A DNA stretch of 13,028 nt, taken from positions 1-13,028 of the forward strand of contig JAUWNP010000122.1 in NCBI GenBank assembly GCA_030612585.1, in the 5' to 3' direction. Shown piece after piece: positions 1 through 5,664 of this stretch (position 1 is the stretch's first letter; each line of letters opens with the position of its first letter). Both the position numbers and the translations under genes were made by a program. The notes under the pieces are model-generated. The model ran no database searches and was not told where the DNA came from. It saw only the letters and a program-made list of their open reading frames with translations. The DNA is from Anaerolineae bacterium (GTDB lineage Bacteria; Chloroflexota; Anaerolineae; B4-G1).

Positions 1-130
1 AGTTCAGTTCGCAGGTGGGGAACTCGCTACCGTAGAAGGCGAGCCACTCCTGCTTGGGCAAGCCCTCGGGGTATACCGGCCCCACCCAATCTTTATAACT
101 GAAGCCGCTGGTACCGATCAAAATGGTCAT
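1..130 (-). CDS. DUF72 (YecE-like) protein, N-terminal 43 residues, cut by window edge
   Basis: Reading the minus strand from an ATG at 130-128 gives an open frame that runs off the left edge. It begins MTILIGTSGFSYKDWVGPVY and continues through LPKQEWLAFYGSEFPTCELN. The IGTSGFSY.DW opening, the LP..EWL..Y segment and the F.T.ELN strand are typical of the start of DUF72 proteins, a TIM-barrel-like family of about 240-280 residues with no firmly established biochemical function. The start is supported by a very purine-rich ribosome binding region just upstream (GGGGGGAGGGAGGGC, directly before the ATG). It lies downstream of, and in the same direction as, the broken RAYT gene, separated by a palindrome at 167-200. 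The family call is fairly safe. The rest of the gene cannot be seen. Confidence 0.8.
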   Translation of the reverse strand, partial: MTILIGTSGFSYKDWVGPVYPEGLPKQEWLAFYGSEFPTCELN

Positions 131-143
131 GCCCTCCCTCCCC

Positions 144-200
144 CCAAGACATCCCAAGACCTCCCAAGACCTCCGAGGTTTCAGAAAACCTCGGAGGTCT
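144..200. repeat. REP-like perfect hairpin (167-200) preceded by a 10-bp stutter
   Basis: 167-181 is AGACCTCCGAGGTTT and 186-200 is its exact reverse complement, with a 4-base spacer (CAGA). Each arm is itself nearly palindromic (ACCTC-C-GAGGT). Immediately to the left are three tandem 10-bp units (144-153, 154-163, 164-173) of the form CCAAGACMTC, the last running into the left arm, as if the edge of the element had been copied repeatedly. The 34-bp hairpin is identical to the one inside the RAYT gene at 570-603. No T-run follows on either side, so a simple intrinsic terminator is not supported. The close association with a RAYT gene makes a REP-type mobile palindrome the best reading. Confidence 0.85.
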
Positions 201-208
201 GAGTTATG

Positions 209-802
209 TCAATCAAACAACAAATCCGCGATTGTCTCCCGCTCGCGTGGGGTGTAGGATTCCACAAACTCCCGGTATGCCTCTGGCGACGGAAACTGAG
301 ACAGCACAATCTCAGACTTGGGCAACGTCCCATCCCGCAAGCCTATGTACTCCCGGTAACTGGAAAATTCCCAGTCCTCCGGCCGCTCCACCAGGCCAAC
401 CACCACGGGATTCAGGTGGAGGTAACAAGATAGATGCACTAGATAGGAGTCCTTGTCCACGTGCCTGGCCTGAAACGGCCCCTGAAACAAGACCCCGACG
501 CGGTTGTATCGTTTGTTCATGGCTTTGGTGTAAGAAACAACAAACTTCATCATCGCCTTTGAGGCCCCCAGACCTCCGAGGTTTCAGAAAACCTCGGAGG
601 TCTCGACCAGAACAAGCAGGTGGTAGTGGGTGGGCATCAGACAATAGGCGATAATCTCCAGGACAGGAACAAGATACCTCCGCACCTGTCGTAAGAAGAA
701 CAGATAGTTCTCGCGTTCGTAGAAGATGCGCTCCCGATTGTTGCCTCGGTTGTAGAGATGGTAGTATTCGCCTGCACACAATTGGACTTTGCGTCGTGGC
801 AT
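209..802 (-). pseudogene. REP-associated tyrosine transposase (RAYT, IS200-like Y1 family), interrupted by an in-frame stop inside an inserted palindrome
   Basis: Translation from ATG at 802-800 (GGAG 8-12 bases upstream) gives MPRRKVQL, then GEYYHLYNRGNNRERIF and CLMPTHYHLLV. The last holds the HUH metal-binding pair (H59 and H61), the signature of Y1 transposases. After residue 72 the frame meets TGA at 586-584, which lies in the loop of the 34-bp hairpin at 570-603. The same frame then continues without a shift into SKAMMKFVVSYTKAMNKRY, VGVLFQGPFQARHVD, YLHLNPV and the C-terminus, ending with TGA at 211-209. Y91 (counting through the stop) in the SYTK segment is the likely nucleophile. The whole is about the usual RAYT length plus a short insertion. 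The N-terminal half (HUH) and C-terminal half (Tyr) are therefore separated by a single stop. The gene is probably inactive unless the stop is read through or the second half restarts at ATG 553. Family call firm; functional state uncertain. Confidence 0.85.
570..603. repeat. REP-like hairpin inserted inside the RAYT gene
   Basis: 570-584 is AGACCTCCGAGGTTT, 585-588 is the spacer CAGA and 589-603 is the exact reverse complement of the left arm. It is base-for-base identical to the hairpin at 167-200. It splits the RAYT reading frame just after the HYH motif and supplies the in-frame TGA (586-584 on the minus strand). The surrounding codons stay in one frame, so the net insertion is a multiple of three. 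Confidence 0.9.
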
Positions 803-844
803 AGTTGCCTCTCCAATCAAGACCCACGTTCAGACCCCTACAAA

Positions 845-1072
845 CCAAGACCTCGGAGGTTTCCGCAAGGCCATCCTCAGACTCAAAAACCGCTCCAACC
901 GATGTATCTGGTCAAGCAAGACATCGTGTGAACCTCCGAGGTCTGTCACTCCCCTGGCCTAAAGCCAAGACCTCGGAGGTTTCCGCAAGGCCATCCTCAG
1001 ACTCAAAAACCGCTCCAACCGATGTATCTGGTCAAGCAAGGCATCGTGTAAACCTCCGAGGTCTGTCACTCC
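845..1072. repeat. Tandem pair of 108-bp elements with palindromic ends (period 120 bp)
   Basis: 845-952 and 965-1072 match over 108 bases with only two differences, both transitions (A921/G1041 and G930/A1050), joined by a 12-bp spacer. Each copy carries AGACCTCGGAGGTTT at its left (848-862 and 968-982) and the reverse complement of that arm at its right (930-944, one mismatch; 1050-1064, perfect), around an internal stretch of 67 bases. The central base of the arm is G on the left and C on the right, the opposite of the 167-200 and 570-603 hairpins, so pairing of the two arms is kept. I see no coding sequence in the internal stretch. The right copy overlaps the stop codon of the gene at 1066-1647. 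The copies look like a recent duplication. Confidence 0.9.
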
Positions 1073-1647
1073 ACAATAAGCCCGACCCCCGTCACCAGCC
1101 GACGAACCTCGGCCTCAACTTGCCCATCATCCCAATCAGGGTGACGCGAGCGGGTCCCGATCCTGGCCTGCTGGAGGGCGAATTCGAACATCTCGAACAT
1201 ACTCCGCATCTTGCGGGTATTGTCCCAGGCACGATAGGTCTCGATCTGCAGCGAATTCGGTTCCTCCTCGTAGAGACGCTGGCGCGCTGTTACCACCGCC
1301 GGGTCCTTGAGATAGTAGCCTTCCACCTCTGGGGTGTCGCTGTGGCCGATGCGGATAGACCAGGCACGCAGGGCGGCGATGTCGGCCTCCAACGTCTGTT
1401 CGGCCTGCGCGCCAAAACAGCCCTCCCCCAGACGCTCCTCGACCACCGTCCGCAGGTCGGGGCCGGGATGCGGGCGACCATCCCTCAGAACCTCGACGAT
1501 GGCCATCCGGCGGGCCAGTGAGGGGTCAGCCTCGGCCTGGGCTGCCAGGATCCACAGCCACGGGGCATCTTCACGGTTGCGCGGCAGATGATCCAGTACA
1601 GCCTGGCGCCAGGCTGCTAACCACGTGCTTGCACGTCGCTCAGTCAT
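1066..1647 (-). CDS. Winged-helix (DeoR/WYL-regulator-like) domain protein with antitoxin-like C-terminus
   Basis: 193 aa from ATG 1647-1645. Residues about 45-113 look like the HTH_11/DeoR-type winged helix found at the start of WYL-domain regulators: ARRMAIVEVLRDGRP, then a DLRTVV..RL segment, a recognition-helix region ending in LEADIAALRAW, and a wing reading EVEGYYL. Residues about 145-187 (RSMFEMFEFALQQARIGTRS, then RHPDWDDGQVEAEVRRLV) resemble the short helical Rv0078B-related antitoxins common in Chloroflexota. No WYL domain and no toxin partner are seen next to it. Downstream are repeats, and its last Glu codon and TGA stop lie in sequence shared with the tandem element at 965-1072, so the original C-terminus may have been altered. 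There is no good ribosome binding site. A promoter ending 6 bases before the ATG (1654-1682) suggests a leaderless message. The DNA-binding fold is likely, the antitoxin link tentative. Confidence 0.7.
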   Translation of the reverse strand: MTERRASTWLAAWRQAVLDHLPRNREDAPWLWILAAQAEADPSLARRMAIVEVLRDGRPHPGPDLRTVVEERLGEGCFGAQAEQTLEADIAALRAWSIRIGHSDTPEVEGYYLKDPAVVTARQRLYEEEPNSLQIETYRAWDNTRKMRSMFEMFEFALQQARIGTRSRHPDWDDGQVEAEVRRLVTGVGLIVE

Positions 1648-1653
1648 GTCGCC

Positions 1654-1682
1654 ATTCTATCACATCAGACGTGCTCAGGCAA
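1654..1682 (-). promoter_or_regulatory. Sigma-70-like promoter of the winged-helix gene (leaderless)
   Basis: On the minus strand TTGCCT (1682-1677), a 17-base spacer and TAGAAT (1659-1654). Only six bases separate the -10 box from the ATG at 1647, so transcription should begin at or next to the start codon. The same two hexamers with the same spacing occur at 8269-8297. Confidence 0.6.
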
Positions 1683-1722
1683 GCCTTTCCTTTTTCACAA
1701 ATGCGCCCTCCAGTGCAGCATC

Positions 1723-1751
1723 TTGACTTGCACCCCCCGATGTGTCATACT
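1723..1751 (+). promoter_or_regulatory. Sigma-70-like promoter of the DUF234 gene
   Basis: TTGACT (1723-1728), 17 bases, CATACT (1746-1751). The expected transcription start is near 1758, close to the ATG codons at 1757 and 1763. This argues against the GTG at 1742, which lies inside the promoter. It is divergent from the promoter at 1654-1682. Confidence 0.5.
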
Positions 1752-1756
1752 TGCAG

Positions 1757-2188
1757 ATGGAAATGCGGGAGAGAGAGAGCCTGGTGCTGGAGGAGGTACA
1801 GAGCCGATGGGCGCAACTGGTCGCTCCAGCCTGGGAAGAGATAGCCCGCCCCCACATCTGGCGGCTGAGCGCCCGACGTCAGTTCTCCTTCCGCCTGGAG
1901 GAGGTCGGTTCCTGGTTCTCGGCTCACGCACAGTTGGACGTGGTGGGGTTGAATCGGGGCGAGCGGCGGGTCGTCTTTGGCGAAGCGCGGTGGCGCCGCC
2001 AGCCGGCGACGGTGCAGACCTTGGAGCGGCTCATGGATCGGTCGCGAGCCTGGCTGGGGCAGGACCCCGACTGGGAGGTACACTACGCCCTCTTCGCCCG
2101 CGCCTTCGGGCAAGAACTACGAGAACTGGCCGCGGCCGAGGGAGATGTACATCTGTATGCTCCTGAAGATATGTTGGCTGCTTGCTGA
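1757..2188 (+). CDS. Orphan DUF234-type nuclease-like domain (C-terminal part of an ATPase family), possible gene remnant
   Basis: About 143 aa from ATG 1757 (the frame is open back to a GTG at 1742, and ATG 1763 is also possible). The helix RWAQLVAPAWEEIARPHIWR, the strand AQLDVVGLN, the segment RRVVFGEARWRRQP and the later WEVHYALFAR are the pattern of DUF234, the PD-(D/E)XK-like domain that ends many archaeal and bacterial AAA ATPases of the COG1672 type. Full proteins are usually about 450 aa with an N-terminal P-loop ATPase. Here only the last third exists and the frame is closed by a stop at 1724-1726. The usual E-x-K of the nuclease-like site reads E-A-R, a Lys to Arg change. A promoter directly in front means it may still be expressed as a stand-alone protein. 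It ends four bases before the end of ftsK, tail to tail. The domain call is moderately sure; whether it is remnant or working gene is open. Confidence 0.65.
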   Translation: MEMRERESLVLEEVQSRWAQLVAPAWEEIARPHIWRLSARRQFSFRLEEVGSWFSAHAQLDVVGLNRGERRVVFGEARWRRQPATVQTLERLMDRSRAWLGQDPDWEVHYALFARAFGQELRELAAAEGDVHLYAPEDMLAAC

Positions 2189-2192
2189 TTCC

Positions 2193-4406
2193 TTACCCCG
2201 CGCCCCCGATAATCACGCGGCGCGTGCGGCCAGCCGCCTCGGGCGGGCCGATAATGCCCATCTCCTCCATCGTTTGCATCAGCCGCGCCGCGCGCGGGTG
2301 GCCAACGCTCAGACGCCGCTGCAAAAGCGAGGCCGAAGCACTGCCAGTCTTTCGCACCAGCGCAATCGCCCTTTGCAACAGTTCGTCACCCACGTCGGTC
2401 TCGATCTGGCTGCGTTCCCCTGGTCGCATCATCCGCTCCCAGGGAGCCTCCTCCTCGACCGGCCCGGCCTGCTCGCGCCAGAACCCCACCACGCGCTCCA
2501 GCTCCTCTTCTGAGACCAGGCAACCCTGCACACGCACCGAATAGCCCGCGTCAGCCGCCAGGTAGAGCATGTCGCCCTTGCCCAAAAGCGTCTCTGCGCC
2601 CGGCGTATCCAGAATCACCCGCGAATCAGTCTGGCTCACAGTGGCGAAGGAGATGCGGGCCGGGAAGTTAGCCTTGATCAGTCCCGTCACCACGTCTACG
2701 CTCGGTCGCTGCGTCGCCACGACCAGGTGAATGCCGGTGGCACGGGCCATCTGAGCGATGCGACAAATGGTGCGCTCGACCTCGTCGGGAGCCAGCATCA
2801 TCAAGTCGGCCAGTTCGTCCACCAATACGACGATGCGCGGGACGTGTGGCTCCCCCTGCTGCTTCATCATGCGGTTATAGTCGTCGAGATTGCGCGCGGT
2901 GACAGCGGCGAACCGTTTGTAACGATCGTCCATCTCCCACGCCACCCAGCGCAATACCTTGACCACCCGCTCCAGTTCCACCTCCGCCCGGCCATAGAGA
3001 TGAGGTAGACCGTTAAAACGCACCAGTTCCACCATCTTGGGATCAATCATGACCAGTCGCAGTTCATCGGGCTTGTTGTTGTAGATCAAGCAGGCGGCGA
3101 TGGCCTTCATACAGACCGACTTCCCCGATCCGGTGGTGCCGGCGATGAGCAGGTGTGGCATCGTAGCCAGGTCGGCCACGACCGGCTCGCCAGCCACGTC
3201 GCGACCCAGGGCGAAAGCCAGCGGCGAATTGAGTTTGCGAAACTCCCTCGATTCCATCACCTCGCGGACACCCACCAGTTGAACCTCGCTGTTGGGCACC
3301 TCAATGCCGATGATGGGACGGCCAGGCACAGGGGCCTCGACGCGCAGACGGGAGGCCGCCAGCGCCAGCGCCAGGTCATTCGCCAGCGTGCTGATCTGGC
3401 TCACCCGCACCTTGTGGCGACGACGCTGACCACCAGCCCCGGAACGTTCCACAAAGCCGGGCTTGACACCAAACTGGGTGACGGTGGGGCCCACGCGCAC
3501 CTCAGCGACCTCCACCGGCAGGCCAAACTGAGACAGCGTTTCCTCAATAATGTGCGACTTCTCGCGGATCTCGTCGTCGGTCAGCGCTGGCCCTTCGGCC
3601 TCGTTCAGCAGATCGAGCGAGGGCAAGGTGAGTGCACGCCGGCGCCGGCGAGGAGGGACGGCAAGAGGCTCAAGACGAGACTCGGCCTTGGCCGAAGATG
3701 ACACGGCGCGACTGGGTTTCCTGGCCGGGCGTGCCTGAGGCAGTGGGGCGACATCCTCCTGCGGGGCAGGTTCGGCACGCGCAGGCCGCGCCGGGCGAGG
3801 TCGCTCACGCCGCGTGGCAGACTTGGCCGTGCTTCGTCGCGAGCGGTCAGCCGAGCGGCGACGCATCGCGCCGCCCGCGACCCGCTTGACGTCGGCAGAG
3901 GTCAAGTCAAAGGTCAAGCCCAGGCCAAACACCAGCAAGACCAGCATGATGAGCGCGGTCGCAGGCCAGCCCAGGTACATCGAAAACAGAACGGAAACAG
4001 CCCAACCAACGAGCCCCCCACCCCAACCGTCCTCCACCAGTGCCCACGGATCAGCCTGGCCAGCGAGGGTATGCGTCAGCGCCAACAGACTGAAAAAGAC
4101 CAGTTCTGCGCCGACGAATGGCCGCCATCGCCACTTCACCGGACGGTCCAGGTGATGCTGGAGCCACAGCATGCCGGCCAGAAGAATAGCCACAGCAACC
4201 GGGTAGACCCCCCAGCCCAACCAGTATCGCAACAGGCCGATCCATGCATCGGCCCAGCGCCCCGTCGTCACGCGGAACACCGCCAGCAGCGTGATCATGC
4301 CCAGCGTTATGATTAGCAGAGCCAGAATCTGCTGCAACAGTGGGCTGGTCAGGATCGCCCGCCAGTTGACACGTGGCTCTGGCCTCTTGTTGCTTCTTCT
4401 AGTCAT
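2193..4406 (-). CDS. ftsK: FtsK/SpoIIIE-type DNA translocase
   Basis: 737 aa from ATG 4406 (AGGTGAG about 8 bases upstream; a GTG at 4415 is a poorer start). It is a hexameric ATP-driven pump that moves chromosomal DNA through the division septum. About four membrane segments lie between residues 20 and 165. A basic, proline-rich linker at about 180-260 is short for the family. The alpha domain follows, then the beta motor with Walker A GTTGSGKS (423-430) and Walker B with the acid pair D530-E531 in VVLVDELADL. The sensor-like stretch VATQRPSVDVVTGLIKANFP and the segment SQTDSRVILD are hallmark FtsK motifs. Residues about 675-732 form the winged-helix gamma domain, which reads orienting DNA sequences (ASLLQRRLSVGHPRAARLM, then MGIIGP). 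It overlaps the S1-domain gene by 8 bp and is probably co-transcribed with it from the promoter at 5636-5664. It is complete, with no missing key residue. Confidence 0.97.
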   Translation of the reverse strand: MTRRSNKRPEPRVNWRAILTSPLLQQILALLIITLGMITLLAVFRVTTGRWADAWIGLLRYWLGWGVYPVAVAILLAGMLWLQHHLDRPVKWRWRPFVGAELVFFSLLALTHTLAGQADPWALVEDGWGGGLVGWAVSVLFSMYLGWPATALIMLVLLVFGLGLTFDLTSADVKRVAGGAMRRRSADRSRRSTAKSATRRERPRPARPARAEPAPQEDVAPLPQARPARKPSRAVSSSAKAESRLEPLAVPPRRRRRALTLPSLDLLNEAEGPALTDDEIREKSHIIEETLSQFGLPVEVAEVRVGPTVTQFGVKPGFVERSGAGGQRRRHKVRVSQISTLANDLALALAASRLRVEAPVPGRPIIGIEVPNSEVQLVGVREVMESREFRKLNSPLAFALGRDVAGEPVVADLATMPHLLIAGTTGSGKSVCMKAIAACLIYNNKPDELRLVMIDPKMVELVRFNGLPHLYGRAEVELERVVKVLRWVAWEMDDRYKRFAAVTARNLDDYNRMMKQQGEPHVPRIVVLVDELADLMMLAPDEVERTICRIAQMARATGIHLVVATQRPSVDVVTGLIKANFPARISFATVSQTDSRVILDTPGAETLLGKGDMLYLAADAGYSVRVQGCLVSEEELERVVGFWREQAGPVEEEAPWERMMRPGERSQIETDVGDELLQRAIALVRKTGSASASLLQRRLSVGHPRAARLMQTMEEMGIIGPPEAAGRTRRVIIGGAG

Positions 4407-5385
4407 TTCCCTCACTCACCTGCCGCAGACTCAAGCCCATCCGCCGCCGCCCACTGTCAATACTGAGAATACGTGCAGGCACGACGTCACCTTCTCGTAC
4501 CACGTTGCGGGGGTGGAGGAAATTCCCCTCTGCCAATTCCGAGACATGGATCAACCCCTCCAAGCCATCTTCCACCCGCGCAAAGGCCCCGAAATCAACC
4601 ACGCGGGTGACGACGCTCTCTACAATCTGACCGACGTAGTAGCGCTCCTCTGCAAACTGCCAGGGGTCGGGCTGCAGACGCTTGATACTCAGACCCACAC
4701 GCTCACGCTCACGGTCTACATTGAGGACGTACACCTCCACGGATTGGCCCGGCTCAAGAACATCACCGGGGTAATCTACCCGTCCCCACGAAAGTTCCGA
4801 GACGTGCACCAACCCCTCCACCCCACCCAGGTCCACGAAGGCGCCAAAGGAACAGAGATTGGTCACGCGGCCCTGACGTACATCACCGGGAGAGAGTTCA
4901 CTCAATAACTCCTGGCGGCGGCCCTCATCATGACGGATAACCCGCTCCGAAAGGACAAAACGACGTTGTTCCCGATCCAGTTCGATGATCTTGAGGCACA
5001 ACCGAGTCCCTACGAGGCGCCGCAACTCACTGTGACGCTCACCCCCGTCCGCAGAGGGCGAGAGGCTCAACAGGTGAGAAGCAGGGACGAAACCGCGCAG
5101 ACCATTCAAACCAACCAGCACTCCCCCGCGATTGCATCCTACTACCGGCAACTCAAGCACCTCGCCTCGCTCCATCGCCTCGCGAGCGTCTCTCCACCGG
5201 TCCTCAACAACCACCGGCTCCACCGATGCCGCCGCTCTGGAGGCTTCGAGGCTCCCTCCATCCCCCAGGCTCGCCCGACTGGCGGCAGGAGCCGCTCTCC
5301 CGTTCTCTCCATCGCGCAATAGCGCCCCCCAATATCCCTCATCCGGTGGCACACCCCCAGAAACCCACCCCTCCATCTCGCTCAT
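4399..5385 (-). CDS. S1-domain RNA-binding protein (ribosomal protein S1-like)
   Basis: 328 aa from ATG 5385-5383, with GGAGG ten bases upstream. A poorly conserved N-terminal 60 residues is followed by three S1 (OB-fold) repeats at about 72-148, 166-235 and 251-322. Repeats two and three carry the standard signature: GRVTNLCSFGAFVDLGGVEG followed by LVHVSELS, and VVTRVVDFGAFARVEDGLEG followed by LIHVSELA. The first is degenerate (NRGGVLVGLNGLRGFVPASH). Such proteins bind mRNA or rRNA and, as ribosomal S1, help the 30S subunit capture messages. Three repeats is fewer than the six of E. coli S1 but normal for short S1 forms, so I do not assign rpsA. Its stop overlaps the start of ftsK. The leader is long (about 245 nt) and contains the inverted-repeat element at 5502-5601, a possible place for autoregulation, which S1 proteins are known to use. 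Confidence 0.9.
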   Translation of the reverse strand: MSEMEGWVSGGVPPDEGYWGALLRDGENGRAAPAASRASLGDGGSLEASRAAASVEPVVVEDRWRDAREAMERGEVLELPVVGCNRGGVLVGLNGLRGFVPASHLLSLSPSADGGERHSELRRLVGTRLCLKIIELDREQRRFVLSERVIRHDEGRRQELLSELSPGDVRQGRVTNLCSFGAFVDLGGVEGLVHVSELSWGRVDYPGDVLEPGQSVEVYVLNVDRERERVGLSIKRLQPDPWQFAEERYYVGQIVESVVTRVVDFGAFARVEDGLEGLIHVSELAEGNFLHPRNVVREGDVVPARILSIDSGRRRMGLSLRQVSEGND

Positions 5386-5446
5386 CGTTCACTCGCCTCC
5401 CAAACTCCACCTTCACATCCCACGTTCCACACATCACATCCACTCG

Positions 5447-5634
5447 CATCGCCAGCCCCTACGTATGTTGGTATCATCTCAATATCTGGGGGCCACCATT
5501 TAGACCTCCGAGGTTTAGGCAGCGTATTTGGCCCTGAAAGCGAGTGTCGTACTGTTAATAACGTTCTGGGGGGGGCACAAATCTGTAAACCTCGGAGGTC
5601 TTGCCCCATCTCGTCGCCGGCCCCTACGTACGTT
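5447..5634. repeat. Imperfect 23-bp direct repeats flanking the 5502-5601 element
   Basis: 5447-5469 and 5612-5634 match at 20 of 23 positions, all three differences being transitions. The shared core is GCCCCTACGTA. They lie about 32 and 10 bases outside the two ends of the inverted-repeat element. They could be a duplicated target or leader segment, or two copies of a separate GTAGGGGC-type repeat. The right copy sits directly downstream of the -10 box of the strong minus-strand promoter, so it forms the first transcribed bases. Confidence 0.6.
5502..5601. repeat. 100-bp element with the same palindromic arms, in the leader of the S1-ftsK operon
   Basis: 5502-5516 is AGACCTCCGAGGTTT and 5587-5601 is its exact reverse complement, the same arms as the RAYT-associated hairpins at 167-200 and 570-603. 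The 70-base interior is unrelated to the interior of the 848-944 elements. It contains TTAATAACG and a run of eight G. It has no reading frame of note. In the S1 transcript the arms would form a 15-bp stem closing the interior. This stretch (5386-5660) otherwise holds only the promoter and the direct repeats. Confidence 0.85.
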
Positions 5635-5635
5635 C

Positions 5636-5664
5636 ATTATATGACGGCGCTAACGCCTTGTCAA
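5636..5664 (-). promoter_or_regulatory. Perfect-consensus sigma-70 promoter for the S1-ftsK operon
   Basis: On the minus strand TTGACA (5664-5659), exactly 17 bases, TATAAT (5641-5636): consensus at all twelve positions with ideal spacing. The -35 box overlaps the TGA stop (5663-5661) of the upstream 7TM gene. The expected start is near 5629, giving a leader of about 245 nt before the S1-domain gene at 5385. Confidence 0.85.

Larger units (their letters stand above)
167..1064. mobile_element. RAYT gene with its flanking and internal palindromes (REP/RAYT-type cluster)
   Basis: A Y1 (HUH) transposase-like gene on the minus strand (802-209) is bracketed by hairpins with AGACCTCNGAGGTTT-type arms. 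One hairpin follows the gene (167-200), one lies inside it (570-603), and two larger elements in tandem precede it (848-944 and 968-1064). In known REP/RAYT systems a domesticated IS200/IS605-like enzyme is flanked by the palindromes it recognises, and the same arrangement is seen here. That this enzyme moves these repeats is inference. The outer limits given are simply the outermost repeat arms, because no target duplication was identified. Confidence 0.55.

Noticed and set aside
167..200. Intrinsic terminator between the RAYT and DUF72 genes
   Set aside because: A strong stem but no T-run in either direction, and an identical copy occurs inside a coding region.
584..586. In-frame TGA in the RAYT gene as a selenocysteine codon
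   Set aside because: The codon lies in the loop of an inserted palindrome present identically elsewhere, not upstream of a SECIS-like hairpin, and the family does not use selenocysteine.
312..848. Long minus-strand frame through the RAYT region in another phase
   Set aside because: Its translation has no family resemblance and overlaps the RAYT frame, which carries clear HUH motifs. It is a GC-rich shadow.
848..1064. CRISPR-like pattern of repeats and spacers
   Set aside because: Only two copies, near-identical over 108 bp including the interior, palindromic ends and no cas genes. It is a tandem element, not repeats separated by unique spacers.
805..1521. Plus-strand open frame across the tandem elements and the winged-helix gene
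   Set aside because: It is a mirror of the repeats and of the gene on the other strand, with duplicated repeat peptides and no domain.
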